This document shows, piece after piece, positions 11,366 to 23,344 of a DNA stretch of 64,000 nucleotides; within the stretch, counting starts at the first letter, position 1, and the number at the start of each line of letters is the position of its first letter. The notes beneath the pieces are model-generated. The model did not search any database, was not told the origin of the DNA, and worked only from the letters and a program-made list of their open reading frames with translations. A program made the position numbers and the translations under genes. Origin of the DNA: Hyparrhenia diplandra (taxonomy: Eukaryota; Streptophyta; Magnoliopsida; Poales; Poaceae); the NCBI GenBank assembly GCA_015847255.1, contig JADLZK010008427.1:868001-932000 (forward strand), written 5' to 3'.

Positions 11366-13452
11366 ATGGCAACCATGTTTCATGTCAACAACACCAAGAA
11401 GGCGCCACCTTTCGATGGCACCAACTTTGCCTATTGGAAGGTGAAGATGACCGCACATCTCAAGTCAATCAATAGAGAAGTGTGGCTTGTGACCGAGAGC
11501 AAGTTTGAGGTGGCCAAACCCAATGAGCCTACCGCCGCCGAAGAAAAGAAGCTCTATGCAAATGATGTGGCCGTGAGTGCTTTTCATGAGGCATTCAATG
11601 ATAGAGTGTTTGAGCAAGTCAAGTCACTCACCATAGCTCATGAGATTTGGAAGAAGCTAGAAGAGTGCTATGAGGGCACCGAAGGCGTCAAGCAAGCAAA
11701 GGCATATATCAAGCTTGAGCAATTCAATAGCTTCAAGATGGAAGATGATGAGAGCGTCTTGGGAGATGTTTCACCGCATGCAAGCATTGGTGAATGATCT
11801 CAACGCTCTAGGAGAAGAGATCAAGGACAAGACCTTCAACATGAAGTTCTTGAGGTGTTTTAGGAGAGGTTTGGGATGTTCATCACGGTGCTTGTGAGGA
11901 CAAATTTGAAGGACTTGACACCCAACCAATTGCTTGATGAAGTGATGACCGATGACTCATATAGAGATGACAAGAAGAAGCAAGAGCTCATCAACAAGGC
12001 AAACAAGAAGGGCAAAAAGAAGAAGAGAAGAAAGAGGACAAGAAGAGCTTGGCACTCAAGGCTAGCTCATCATCCAAGGGCAAGAAAAAGAAGGAAGAAT
12101 CAAGTGATGATGAAAGTGGCACTTCTACAAGTGGGAGTGATATTGATGAACACATGGCTCTCTTTGTGAGGAAGTTGGGCAAATATGTGAAGAAGAGCTA
12201 CATCTCATCAAAGAAGAACAAGAAGAAGCAATCATCAAAGAAGACCAAGGATGGCAAGAATGAGGGCAACATGACATGCTTTCGGTGTCATGATTGTTGC
12301 CACTTGATTGCGGAGTGCCCATATGATAGTGATGATGAGAAGGGCATCAAGAAAGCAAGGAAGAAGAATGATGCCAAGAATGAGAAAGAGAAGAAGCCTA
12401 AGAAGAAGAATGAGTCCCATGTTGCTATGTGGGATAGTGATGGCTCATCTTCTTCAAGTGATGAAGAGGAGGACAAGAAGAAGAAGAAGGGACAAGCTCA
12501 CCTTGCTATGCATGACAAGATCTCCCTCTTCGACACTCCTTCATCATGCTTCATGGCTAAGGCCACTAAGGTACAATCTATCACTAAAGATGACGATGAT
12601 GATAGTGATAGTGATAGTGATGATGAGGAACCAACATACACTAAGGAAGAATTAAAAACCATGCTTGATGATAGCATTGACATGTACAAGGATAGTAGGA
12701 AGGAGGCCAAGGGCTTGCGAAAGGAAATAAAAAGCCTTAAGCAAGAACTTGAGGAGCTTCGGGCATCTTATGAGAGTCTAAAGGTAGACCATAAGAAGCT
12801 TGAGAAGTCTCATTCTAAGCTAGAGAAAGCTCACTCCTCTCTACTAGAAGAGCACAAGTTGTGCCAAATTGTGGAAGATGTTAGTACATGTCATGCTAGC
12901 ATCATGTGTGATATTCTAGTTGATGAACCATCTCCTAAGTGTGACACCTCCACTAGCATTATCACTAGCACATCCATCTCTAGTGAAGATACTTGCAACC
13001 CTATGCTTATTCATGAGAATGCAAGTTTGAAAAGGGAAGTAAAGGAGCTCAATCACTCCTTGGCTAAGGCCTATGGTGGTGAGGACCGCTTGCTTATGTG
13101 CTTGGGTAGCCAAAGGGCATCCTTGTATAAGGAGGGCTTAGGCTATATCCCCAAGAAAGGCAAGGCCGCCTTTATAAATCACAAGACACGTTTTGTGAAG
13201 AACAATGGTAGCTATTGCAAAGCTTGCAAGCAAGTTGGTCATCTAGAGTCAAAGTGCATGAACAAGAAAACCAATGTCTCTTCCATCAAGCTTGATCACT
13301 CCTATATGCTTGTGAAGAAGAACAATGGTGTTCGTGCTAGGTATATTGGTACACCATGGATGGGCTCAAAGAAGAAAGCCATTTGGGTACCAAAGGCCTT
13401 GGTGACTAACCTTGAAGGACCCAAGCAACATTGGGTACCTAAGAAGAATTGA
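11366..13452 (+). pseudogene. gag: Copia gag, frameshifted
   Basis: The ATG at 11366 opens a capsid-like region (MATMFHVNN, then KKAPPFDGTNFAYWKVKM) typical of Copia gag. The frame changes near 11760 and again near 11880-12050, then runs open to TGA at 13450. Two nucleic-acid-binding zinc knuckles of type CX2CX4HX4C are visible, CFRCHDCCHLIAEC (about 12278) and YCKACKQVGHLESKC (about 13215). Between them is a Lys/Asp/Ser-rich low-complexity stretch and a predicted coiled coil (about 12640-12870). Gag would form the virus-like particle and bind element RNA. Frameshifts prevent a full-length product as read. Confidence 0.88.
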
Positions 13453-13486
13453 TCTTGTCTTGTAGGTCAATTACCGTGCCGGAGGA

Positions 13487-16400
13487 GAGCATTGGATAAT
13501 GGATAGTGGGTGCACTCAACACATGACCGGGGATTCTCATATGTTCAAGACTATTAGCATCAAGGGCATTGATGAATATGAGTCTATCACTTTCGGCAAT
13601 GACAAAAAAGGCAATGTGTTGGGGTTAGGCAAGATTGCAATTACCCAAGAGAAGAGCTTATCCAAAGTGTTGCTAGTTGATCATCTTGATTACAATCTAT
13701 TGTCGGTCTTTCAACTTTGTGACCATGGCTACAAGTGTATATTCACAAGTCAAGAAGTTGAAGTGGTTAGTGGTGATGGTGCCAATATGATCTTCAAGGG
13801 ATTTAGACATGGTGATCTCTACCTTGTTGATTTCAAGTCCAAAGAAGCCAAATAGACAACATGCTTACTCTCACAAGCTAGCAAAGGGTGGTTGTGGCAT
13901 AGAAGACTTGGTCATGTTGGGATGAAGCAATTAAACAAGTTAGTGAAGCATGACTTGGTTAGAGGCTTGGATGATGTGAAGTTTGAGAAGGACAAACCTT
14001 GTGGAGCATGTCAAGCCGGGAAGCAACATGGCAATGCACATCCAACCAAGAACATCATGAGTACAAGCAAGGCATTTGAGTTGCTACACATGGACTTGTT
14101 TGGGCCAACATCATATTCAAGCATTGGAGGCAACAAGTATGGTTTTGTCATAGTTGATGACTACACTAGATACACTTGGGTGTTCTTTTTGCATGACAAG
14201 AATGATGTGTTTGAGCTATTCAAGACCTTTGTCAAGAAAGTGCAAAATGAATTTGAAACATCCATCAAGAAGATTAGAAGTGACAATGGGAGTGAGTTCA
14301 AAAACACAAGAATTGAAGAGTTGTGTGATGAGCTTGGAATTGGACATCAATTCTCACCAACCTACACTCCTCAATCCAATGGTGTAGTTGAAAGGAAGAA
14401 TAGAACCTTGATTGAAATGGCAAGATCAATGCTTAGTGAATACAATGTTAGTCATTCCTTTTGGGCCGAAGCTATCAACACGGCTTGCTATTGTAGCAAC
14501 CGTCTCTATTGCCATGGGATGCTTGGCAAGACACCATATGAGTTACTCAATGGAAGAAAGCCCAACATTGGTTATTTTAGAGTCTTTGGATGCAAATGCT
14601 ACATTCTCAAGAAAGGCACAAGATTGGGCAAGTTTGACAAGAAATGTGATGAAGGTTTCCTAGTTGGATATTCAACCACAAGCAAAGCATATAGAGTGTG
14701 AAACTTGGGTAGTGGCAAGCTTGAAGAGGTTCATGATATTGAATTTGATGAAACCCAAGGCTCTCAAAATGAGGTTGAAAATCATGATGATGTGAGTGGC
14801 TCCAACTTGGAGAATGCAATGAGGACAATGGACATTGGTGACATTCGGCCTAGGCAAGTGCAAGATGATGAAGATACTCCATTGCCAACTACTTCGGTTG
14901 ACATTGGTACAAATGAAGCTAGCACTAGTGGGACCCAAGATGAAGATCAAGATCAAGAGCAACAAGCTAGTCCAACTCCCCATCCTAGTCATCAAGTGCA
15001 AGTGATGCAACCATCCAATATTGCAAGAGACCACCCAATTGATCAAATTGTGGGTGACATCAATAGTGGAGTGGTTACTAGAAGAAGACTAGCATCTTTT
15101 TGTGCTCACCATGCATTTGTAGCACAAGAAGAGCCGGAGAACATAGTTGATGCACTCAAGAAGGAGGATTGGATCAATGCTATGCATGAAGAGTTGAACA
15201 ACTTCAAGAGAAATGATGTATGGGAATTGGTGGAAAGGCCAAAGAACTACAATATGATTGGAACCAAGTGGGTCTTCAAGAACAAGCAAGATCAAGATGG
15301 AATTGTGATTAGAAACAAGGCAAGGCTAGTAACTCAAGGGTTCACTCAAGTAGAGGGTCTTGATTTTGGAGAGACCTATGCAGGTTGCTAGACTTGAAGC
15401 AATTAGAATCTTGCTTGCTTATGCATGTGCACATGACATCAAGCTCTATCAAATGGATGTGAAAAGTGCATTCTTGAATGGCTTCATCAATGAGTTGGTG
15501 TATGTTGAGCAACCAGGGCTTTGAAGATGAGAAGTATCCCAACCATGTATACAAGTTGAAGAAGGCTTTGTATAGTTTGAAGCAAGCACCTAGAGCATGG
15601 TATGAGAGGTTGAGAGATTTTCTCCTCTCTAAAGGGTTCAAGATGGGCAAGGTGGACACCACACTCTTCACCAAGAAGATTGGCAAAGACTTGTTTGTGT
15701 TGTAAATATATGTTGATGACATTATCTTTGGGTCAACCAACCAAGAGTTTTGTGAAGAGTTTGTAAAGATGATGGCAAATGAGTTTGAAATGTCAATGCT
15801 TGGAGAGCTCACATTCTTTCTTGGTCTCCAAATCAAGCAAATGAAGAATGGCACATTCATTAGTCAAACCAAATACATCAAAGATATGATCAAGAAGTTT
15901 GATTTGCAAGATGCCAAGTCAATGTCCACACCAATGGCAACCAATGGAAGCCTTGATCCCGATCCAAGTGGCAACATGGTTGAACAAAAGAAGTATAGGT
16001 CTATGATTAGAAGCTTGCTCTATGCAACCGCATCAAGACCGGACATAGCATTTAGTGTGGGCATGTGTGCTAGATATCAATCCGATCCAAGAGAAAGTCA
16101 CCTCAAGGCAACGAAAAGAATTGTGAGGTACTTGAAGGGCACACAAGATGTCGGACTATGGTATCCCAAGGGCTCCAAATTTGATTTGATTGGCTATTCG
16201 GATTCCGACTATGGAGGGTGCAAGATCAATAGAATGAGCACAAGTGGCACATGTCAATTCCTTGGGAGGTCACTAGTTTCATGGTCTTCAAAGAAGCAAA
16301 ATAGTGTTGCTTTCTCAACCGCCGAAGCCGAATACATTAGTGCGGGAAGTTGTTGCACTCAATTGCTTTGGATGAGGTCAACTTTGAAGGATTTTGGATT

Positions 16401-16661
16401 CCAATTTGACAAGGTTCCATTGTTTTGTGACAATAAAAGTGCAAGGAAGATGACTCAAAATCGGTTCAACATCCAAGAACAAAGCACATTGATATAAGGC
16501 ACCACTTCATAAGAGACCACCAACAAAAAGGTGATATTTGTATCATGGGCATTGGCACCGAAGATCAACTAGCCGACATATTCACCAAGCCACTTGATGA
16601 GAAAAGATTTTGCATGCTAAAGGGAGAATTGAACATCATTGACTTCTCCAACTTGAGTTGA
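13487..16661 (+). pseudogene. pol: Copia pol: protease, integrase, reverse transcriptase and RNase H, interrupted
   Basis: Domains occur in Copia order. Protease: WIMDSGCTQHMTG (about 13492). Integrase: HHCC zinc region (HRRLGH...CGACQAGKQH) and D,D-35-E core (MDLFGP, RSDNGSEF, NGVVERKN) at 13892-14701. Reverse transcriptase: WINAMHEELNNF through YVDD at about 15711. RNase H: SDSDYGGC, STAEAEY and FCDNKSA, then ADIFTKPL near 16570 and a final TGA at 16661. Breaks are a TAG at 13853-13855, a TGA at 14699-14701, a frameshift near 15385, a TAA at 15703-15705 just before the YVDD motif, and a frameshift near 16465. The order integrase before RT defines Copia. From 16662 to 17675 no further coding sequence is seen. 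Confidence 0.92.
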
Positions 16662-17675
16662 TGCACCCCACTTATATGACATGCCTCTCCTTCGACAAAC
16701 CCCAAGGTAAAAGTTGGTTGTCATGGCATTCATATATAGCTAAGGACTTGTTAGCGCATCTAGACATCATGCATGCTTACTAGGCTCATTCATAGAAAAT
16801 AAAATGTTTTCAATGTATGTGTGGCACCACTATTGCTTTATTTGCCTTTATAATCTAGTGGTGGCATATGACATGTTTATGTGCTTGCAATCCTAGTGTC
16901 AACTCTAGAAAATGGGCTATTGATGTGTATTCTAACATGGTGCAAGATAACCCTTATATTTATATGAGGTGTGAAAAAGCTTGTCCTTGGTTCAAACTTA
17001 AATACATGGAAAGGCAAGTGATCTAGATGAGACCACATGTGATATCTTGATTGACTTTATTTCTCTCATTTACACCTTTTTGGTGATTGTTGACAAAGGG
17101 GGAGAAATAAGTCACAAAGATGTTGGAAAGGATCACACAAATAGGGGGAGCAAGCTCATAGACTATTTGTGCATTTATTTGTGCATGATCATAATGTGAT
17201 GTTGCATTGGCAATTTAAATTCAATATACATGATTGCTTGGTGTACGCTAGTTTTTTGAAATTTGAATGATGTATTGACCAACTAGCATGCATAGGATGT
17301 ATCTAGATAAAGCTCACATTTTAGCCTATAATGTTGATCTCATGGGGTATGTTGAGTTTTTGATGAATATCTAGATACATGATGCTAAGGACTCCGTTGG
17401 TTTCACGCTTCAAAGGTCCAATTTCTAGAACCTTAGCATCTCTTTTGGTACTAGTATATCTCCCCATGATTTCTATCCAACATATGTGCCAAAATTGAAC
17501 CAAACACATGAAAGCACATATGTAGGGGAGCCACTACTACCAAAACCGAACCTTGAAATGATTGTCCATTCCTTGACTTTTGTTCAAAACTCTAATGGGC
17601 AAGCAATTCAAGTTAAATTGAATTTATCTCTTACCTTTGTGAGTTGGTTGTCATCAATTACCAAAAAGGGGAGAT

Positions 17676-19409
17676 TGAAATCTCATGTTTGGTTTTGGAA
17701 ATTGATGGCGACATTTTGTGGACTAATCCTTTGCTTTAAGTATGTATCTTAAGAAAGGATTAAGTGAATGACAAGGAGCATGATGATCATGAACATGGAC
17801 AAAGATGGTGGACATGATGGATCGTCAAGCTCGGTGATCGGTTGGAGAGGAACAGGGAGATCAAGGCAAAGGTATACTTGATAGGGTTTTTTCTTTTCGG
17901 TGATCAAGACACGATAGAGCGTGTGATCACATTATAGGATAGATAGCCGACTATCAAGAGGGGATGCCGCGACAATCCTTGCATGAAGTGCTTCTAGGTC
18001 CAATTGACTTGCATATTGCATTTAGGACATGAGAGCACTAACCCCGATCTTGCCTAACATCTCGACGTGCTAACATTGGTGATAACGTGGTCATCTTGGA
18101 CGTGTTGGCAACCTATGGCAAGAGGCGAAGCAAGTTGGAAGCAAAGAGCAAAGAAAAGGAAGAAGATCTTTGCGTCCGCAGGCGGCCGGACGCTGGGAAA
18201 AGTGACCGGGCGCGACCGACCGGAGCGTCCGGTCGGCCGCGCGTCTCGCGAGCGCAGCAGCGAAATTGACCGACGCTTTCGACGGAAGGCTGGACGGATG
18301 CTTCCGGTGCCCCGACGGACGCGCGGCCGGACGCGGAGGAGGGCGCGCCGGTGGGCCCGACCCTTGTCGGTAGCGGCCGAAGCGTGGACCGGACGCTGGA
18401 CCGGACCGTTCCTGGTGCGTCCGTCCGGTCGGCGTCCGGTCACCCCTGAGAGCCCATTTTGAACTCCAACGGCTCTTTCTCGAGGGGGTCTCTATATATA
18501 CTTGTTTGGCCGGTATTTGGAGCCCTCTCTTGCACATTTGAACACTCTAACTTGCTAGTGAGCTTGTGAGACTCCTCTCCACTCATCTCCTCATCACTAA
18601 TTCGGATTCTTGGTGAGATTGAGAGTGATAGAAGTGCATTGCATTGGTGGTTGCATCTAGAGGCACTTCATCCTTGGAGAAGCCGCGGGATTCTTGTTAT
18701 CTTGGGAATTTGCCCGGTTCCCTAGCGGCTTGGAGCAAGAGGCGGTGTTGAGCTCGATTGGAGCTTGTTCGAGGCCACACCGGTGGTGATTGTGAGGGGT
18801 CGTTCCTTACCCCGCGGGAGATCGCGAAAAGGAGCACTAGTGGATTGCTCGTGGCTTGTTGGACCCTCTCTTGTGTTAGGTTGATTGAGCTCCCACAGGG
18901 GGATTTGGCATAGGCCATTAAGCTTGTCATCCGTCAAGTGAGTGTGTCGCCACAGCGGGGAGTAGCGTGCCGGCAAGCACGTGAACCTCGGTGAAAAATC
19001 ATCGTGTCACTTGTCATTGCTCGTTGGAGATTTCTTGTACACGGTGATTGGCTACAACCTCGACACTACACCGGTGGTATTGTATCCTAGCACCTCTTGC
19101 ATTACTTTCGTAGCATATCTTGTTAGGGTGCTTAGTGTTGTGTAGCTTGTTTAGTTAGCTTAGCCTTGTTAGCTCCTAGTGGTAGAATTAGTTAGTATAT
19201 CTAGTCCACCTAGGAGTAACTTAGCAACCTAGCCATTGCTTGTGTTTAGAGATATTAGAATTGCTAGAGTTGCTAGGAGGCTTGCGTAACTAGTTTGAAG
19301 CTTTTGCATTTGTGCTACGCCGTCTTATTTACTAACCGCCTTGCTTAGTGTTGTTTGTAGAATTTTTAATAGGCTATTCACCCCCCCCTCTAGCCATTAG
19401 GACCTTTCA
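17676..19409 (+). repeat. 3' LTR of the SIRE/Maximus-type element
   Basis: 1734 bp, TGAAATCTC...CTTTCA. Nearly identical by eye to the 5' LTR, with about a dozen scattered differences, except in the GC-rich block 18168-18445, which differs from 10075-10345 by many small indels. Confidence 0.92.
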
Positions 19410-19830
19410 ACCCACGCAAACCATCACCGCCGCAAATGTGCCAACACCATCACGTGTACATCACCATGTGCTCGTGTGTTAGCATTTTCACAATCAAATT
19501 CGAAGGTTGGGTTAGCTCTCTAGGTTAGAATGCATGCAAATGATTTTGAATCTAGAGGCACATGAGGACCGATATGTACGATAGTTTTCCCCTTTTATAG
19601 TACGGCTTATCGATCCTAAATCACTCACACCCTCTATGGTGTCTTGAGTGCAAAATCAAATTGGCCCTATGGATATACCTTTGCCTTGAGCCCATTTTGA
19701 TCCATGAACCACTCCAAGTTGCGTAGTTGATCATCATTTGGATCACCTCGACCCATCCACCATGCACCAACCTTGGCTTGACCAATCTCCAACTAAAACA
19801 AACACTTAGCATAGAGAGATTAGTCGTGAA
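19410..19830 (-). repeat. Older SIRE/Maximus-like LTR, right part (probable)
   Basis: The sequence directly follows the 3' LTR of the nested element and is the expected continuation of the interrupted LTR at 8226-9579. The length total supports this. No clear CA/TG terminus is visible. The rest, to about 20000, is unassigned and includes a TATA-like GGTTATATATGAAC near 19908. Confidence 0.4.
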
Positions 19831-20454
19831 GGAAGGGAGAGAAGAGAGAAGGAGTGGACGGGGCATCTGGTGGAGGGGAATGAGTTAAGGTAAGGGTTGA
19901 AATGGGTTGGTTATATATGAACCTGGTAGGATTAGAGAATGGGCTTTCGCCTGGGCCTCTAGCTGGGCTGTTATTTTGTGTGGAGGGCCTTTAAAGACAC
20001 CCGTCATGGAAAATTAGCTCGCCACTTAAAATAAAAAATCGTCGCCACCGTTAATCTTGGCATCAAACCGTGGACGGGCGAAAGAAGTGCCCGTCCACGG
20101 TTAATATATTCTAGGTTGACGCTTAAAAATCATTTCGTTACCGTTTCAAAAAAAAAAAAATCGTTTCGTTACTTGTGTTTTTAATTTGTTAATAATAACT
20201 TGTTTACTTGAATTATTAAATTTATTCAAATTTGACTCATGAAAATATTTATTATTTGTTGCCTCTTGTTTATACATGTGAATATGTGTGTATATATCCA
20301 TAGGTTTCAGGTATCCGTTCGGGTTTCGGGTATCCGTGGATTTGGATTTGGTGATGGATTTCCACCCGAATCGGGTTCGGGATTCAACTTCGGGTTTCGG
20401 TTTTGGGTGCACGGAGACTCCACCCGATCCAAACCCGACCTGTTGCCATCCTTA

Positions 20455-20681
20455 GCTTTGCCACTTACTCACTAGTGACTTGGGAGCTTCTAACTCTCTA
20501 GATCGTTTGTATTTTCCCCTACATACAACTAAAGCAAAAACTAGTTAGCTAGAAGCTCCCTGCTGAATTAGGGACATTCTGCCCAAATTAGGATAAACCT
20601 CCTTGTGTTGACCTCTGCACCATCCGACTTAGACGCCTAAGAAACACGATTAGTAGTTGGTATTATTTCAAAACACCGACA
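20455..20681 (+). repeat. Gypsy-type LTR, right part
   Basis: This resumes at GCTTTGCC after the hAT element and ends with ACACCGACA at 20681, a typical gypsy LTR end. With the left part it forms one interrupted LTR. No internal gypsy sequence follows, so it is a solo or truncated LTR. From 20682 to about 20870 an AT-rich stretch with TATCCAT/ATGGATA-type inverted motifs resembles the small element at 31.5 kb. Confidence 0.55.
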
Positions 20682-21030
20682 ATATTATACAATGAATAAT
20701 CATGCTTAAAAGTATTTCGGGAATGACGAACATTGTGATTAGAGGTGAAAGGTTAATTTAATTTGGATATCCATAAATTTAGGAAATGAACTAGAAATTC
20801 AAATTTTGGTGGGTACCGTCTCTTCCTAGTTCATTTTTTTTGAACTAGAGGGTATCCATTGGACATCCATGGACATCAGCTTCCCCCTTAATTGTGATCG
20901 TACGTTTAGGGACGACTTCGACAGTGTGATGGTTTATTTAGTAACTATTCCATCACGGCCAAGACTAGTAGCACAATTTCCTTCTCTTGACGCAGCAAGT
21001 TGGCTACTTCATCGATCAGCGTGTCACGAC

Positions 21031-21629
21031 TCAGACATCAGACCAAGTGACCTTGACCTCACCGATGTCTTCATTGAGTCCCAACGCCTTCCACACCCCC
21101 GGCGACCCGTCGACGACGTTGGGAGGACACGGCGGTTCACCGTTATGCTCATCATCGCATCCGTTCACCGAGTCACACTCGTCGACGACCTTGGCCACCA
21201 CGGAGCGGCCGTTACTGGCGGTGACCGGACCTCCTTGCCACACCGTTTGTGCCGTCGAGCCGCAGCCACCCGGACGACAGCGCGACCACCATCTCGCTGT
21301 CGTCGTGGTAGCTGTTGTCACACTCGCGCGACGGGCCACCGCCGTCCTTGTCACGCGCTTCGAAGCTGTTCACCGTCAGGGTCGCGGCGTCTTGGCAGAC
21401 ACGGGGGGCGAGCACGGTACTGCGGGTAGTCTTCGCCGTCGCGGCAGCAGTCGGAACCGTGAAGCTTCTTGCACTCTCCGGACTTACCGTGGAGAACACC
21501 GCTGGGTTTGCAGGTGCCCGACGCTGCTGCCCCGGGCTTCTGATGCCTGGTGGCTTCGGAGACGTGGACACTGAGGAACAGGCCGACCTGCAAGAGGGCA
21601 AGTAACGCTAGCAGCTTCATGCTGGCCAT
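21031..21629 (-). pseudogene. Kiwellin-like secreted protein, copy 2, frameshifted
   Basis: This is the most complete copy. From the ATG at 21629: signal peptide ([20 protein letters not shown], then VHVSEA); mature start with [20 protein letters not shown] and [13 protein letters not shown]; after a shift near 21412, [39 protein letters not shown]; after a second shift near 21250, [39 protein letters not shown] and the C-terminus [10 protein letters not shown] with stop at 21031-21033. The total of about 199 codons is normal for a one-exon kiwellin. Compared with copies 3 and 4 the shifts can be explained by single-base losses in GC-rich runs. Kiwellins are secreted, Cys-rich, stress- and pathogen-associated proteins. 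The family assignment is strong; whether the gene is truly dead depends on base accuracy. Confidence 0.85.
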
Positions 21630-21713
21630 GCTTGGTGGCTAGCTGCTGTGCTGAATTCGGATTGTACTGGACACATAAGGGTAGTGACTGTGTGGTCTAT
21701 TGGAACCGGGTTG

Positions 21714-21770
21714 CTTTATATAGAGCTCAAGGAATCTGTTCTGGCGTTCGTTTTAACTGGAAGCGTTAAC
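21714..21770 (-). promoter_or_regulatory. Kiwellin copy 2 promoter: TATA box and GTTAAC block
   Basis: A TATA box CTATATAAAG (minus strand, 21714-21723) lies about 85 bases upstream of the ATG. AACTGGAAGCGTTAAC follows at 21755-21770. Both are conserved in the other copies. Further upstream (to about 22400) is the duplicated distal region with GCAATCAATCACGTCCC near 22241. Confidence 0.7.
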
Positions 21771-22157
21771 AAAGCCCTATTTAACCTTGGTTTTGCATCC
21801 CCCTATGTTGTTTGATTTGTCGGTTTACAGTGGACTGTGACTTTGGACGGTGAAAACTGAAGTTTTTTTCCTATGTGATAGCGTCACAAAACGGTCCAGT
21901 GCGACACCCAATAGTCTGTCGATTTTTATTTTTGCGAGGAATATTCTGTCGACTTGAGTAGCCATGATCTACGTGGAAGGCTGATGAACCGAGGCGCATG
22001 CTGCATGCAGTAGGCTGATGAGCAGCCTATCTAATTAAACGGGCGACGTCAGCCATCAACTGAGGTCACGCATTACCGTTTTGTGACGTCGTCGCATAAT
22101 TTTTTTTTTCGGTGAAGTACTATTATATACTTTGGACGCCTGTGTATTGGTCAATGC

Positions 22158-22159
<2 letters not shown>

Positions 22160-22190
<31 letters not shown>
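22160..22190 (+). repeat. Poly-T tract
   Basis: An uninterrupted run of about 29 T in the upstream region of kiwellin copy 2. It lies where copy 3 has only short T-runs, so its length has changed since duplication. Confidence 0.8.
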
Positions 22191-22399
22191 ACGAGGACTA
22201 TTATTGCTGAAATACTAAATATAGTGAACAACTTTTTTTGTTGCAATCAATCACGTCCCTTGTTTTTGTCAAAAAGTCCGAGTGAATGAGATTCCGAGAG
22301 AGATGTAGACTTTGATGCTCAAGACAGGTGAATCCAAGTACCGTCTCTTATCCGTGCGGGGATGTAGGAATCCATGTTAGCGCATTTGTCTTCTCCGCC

Positions 22400-23340
22400 A
22401 GACATACTAAGCTCGGGCCCATAGCTCGAGGCCCAAATGTTATAGTCAGCCAACAAGTAATCAACATAGCTATGGTGCATTGGTGGGAGTGGGATAACAC
22501 AAAACAATGCCGATGAACCTAAGCCATCAACCAATGAGCATGACAAAAAGATGGAGTGGCACAATGCAAGATGATACAGGCTGCTGTATAGACTTCATAT
22601 AAACATCAAGATTGTGACATTAGCCAAATATACATATGAGGAAGGCCTAGCATGTAGATCACTGAAGGTGGAGCCTACACCTACTTCGATAAAAATACTG
22701 ATGATGAATTTATATATAGATTTTATTGTGATACATGGAAATGAAACGTGAGGGAAATGCATAGGTTAAGTCACATTAGGGCTAAACCATAAGGGTAGTT
22801 CCAACAATCGACTTGGTGTGGGTGGTGCGTTATTCTTTCAATACCAATATGGTAATTCCTTCGGTGGTCATAATTAAGTGTCTGTTCAAACTCCTTCTCA
22901 TAAAGTTAAAGCTAGAGGATTAATGTGCTCATATGAGTACGGTAGGTTTGCTAGTTTAATCCAAGTCCCGTGGTAGTGCTTATTACAAGGGTAGTATGAT
23001 GTGAGTGTGTTTATAGGCGTGTGACTGGTGAGCGTACATATGTGTTTGAGTGTTTGTGTTGTACTGTGATTTGCAAAACAAAGTTTTTGTGGGAAGAGTT
23101 TAACAATGATCAATTTAAAAATCAAATGAATTTAAAAACATAATTAAAACTCATTTAAAACATAATTAAATTTATTTTCTTTTTGGGCCAGAATACCACC
23201 AACCCAATTTCACCACTTCCCCCTTGCGTGCTCACTCGTAGTGAAATTATACGAAAGTGAGCACGCATGGGCTTTATGTTGTGAATAAACATGGTACGAT
23301 GCCCAATAGACAAAGTATACATAAGAAATTCCCATAAGAA
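22400..23340. other. Intergenic sequence, kiwellin copies 2-3
   Basis: No gene is seen. The stretch 22925-23090 (TCCAAGTCCCGTGGTAGTGC, TATGTGTTTGAGTGTTTGTG) matches 30325-30475, showing that the duplication extends this far from the kiwellin genes. Confidence 0.5.
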
Positions 23341-23344
23341 ATTC

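Larger units (their letters stand above)
9580..19409 (+). mobile_element. Complete SIRE/Maximus-type Copia LTR retrotransposon
   Basis: The element has two LTRs, a PBS (TGGTATCAAAGC at 11311-11322, initiator tRNA-Met type), gag, protease, integrase, reverse transcriptase and RNase H in Copia order, and a polypurine tract (AAAAAGGGGAGAT, 17663-17675). Flanking five-base sequences are ACCCT (9575-9579) and ACCCA (19410-19414), four of five matching. Long LTRs, a long gag with two CCHC knuckles and about 1 kb of non-coding sequence after pol suggest the SIRE/Maximus group (maize Opie/Ji relatives); no envelope-like ORF is seen. Frameshifts and stops in gag and pol make it non-autonomous as read, but LTR similarity outside one GC-rich block is very high, so insertion was recent. 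Confidence 0.93.
7835..20454. mobile_element. hAT-superfamily DNA transposon split by nested LTR elements
   Basis: The left end TAAAGATAGCAG and the right end (minus strand) TAAGGATGGCAAC are imperfect hAT-type termini. They are flanked by an exact 8-bp duplication, GCTTTGCC (7827-7834 and 20455-20462). Just inside both ends lie repeated CGGGTTTCGGG-type subterminal motifs (about 7870-7960 and 20300-20445), as in plant hAT elements. Without the 9.83-kb Copia insertion (and its 5-bp duplication) the element is about 2.8 kb. No transposase frame is visible, so it is non-autonomous or decayed. Hairpins with GGGCAC...GTGCC lie at about 8045-8140 and 20060-20105 and may mark a further nested DNA element. 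Confidence 0.7.

Noticed and set aside
14705..15391. Separate envelope-like or hinge protein gene
   Set aside because: It is in frame with the integrase and continues into the RT (KWVFKNK). It is only separated by a single TGA, so it is the pol hinge and RT start.
20869..21574. Plus-strand ORFs of 186 and 195 codons over kiwellin copy 2
   Set aside because: They are antisense shadows. Family motifs, signal peptide and promoter are all on the minus strand.
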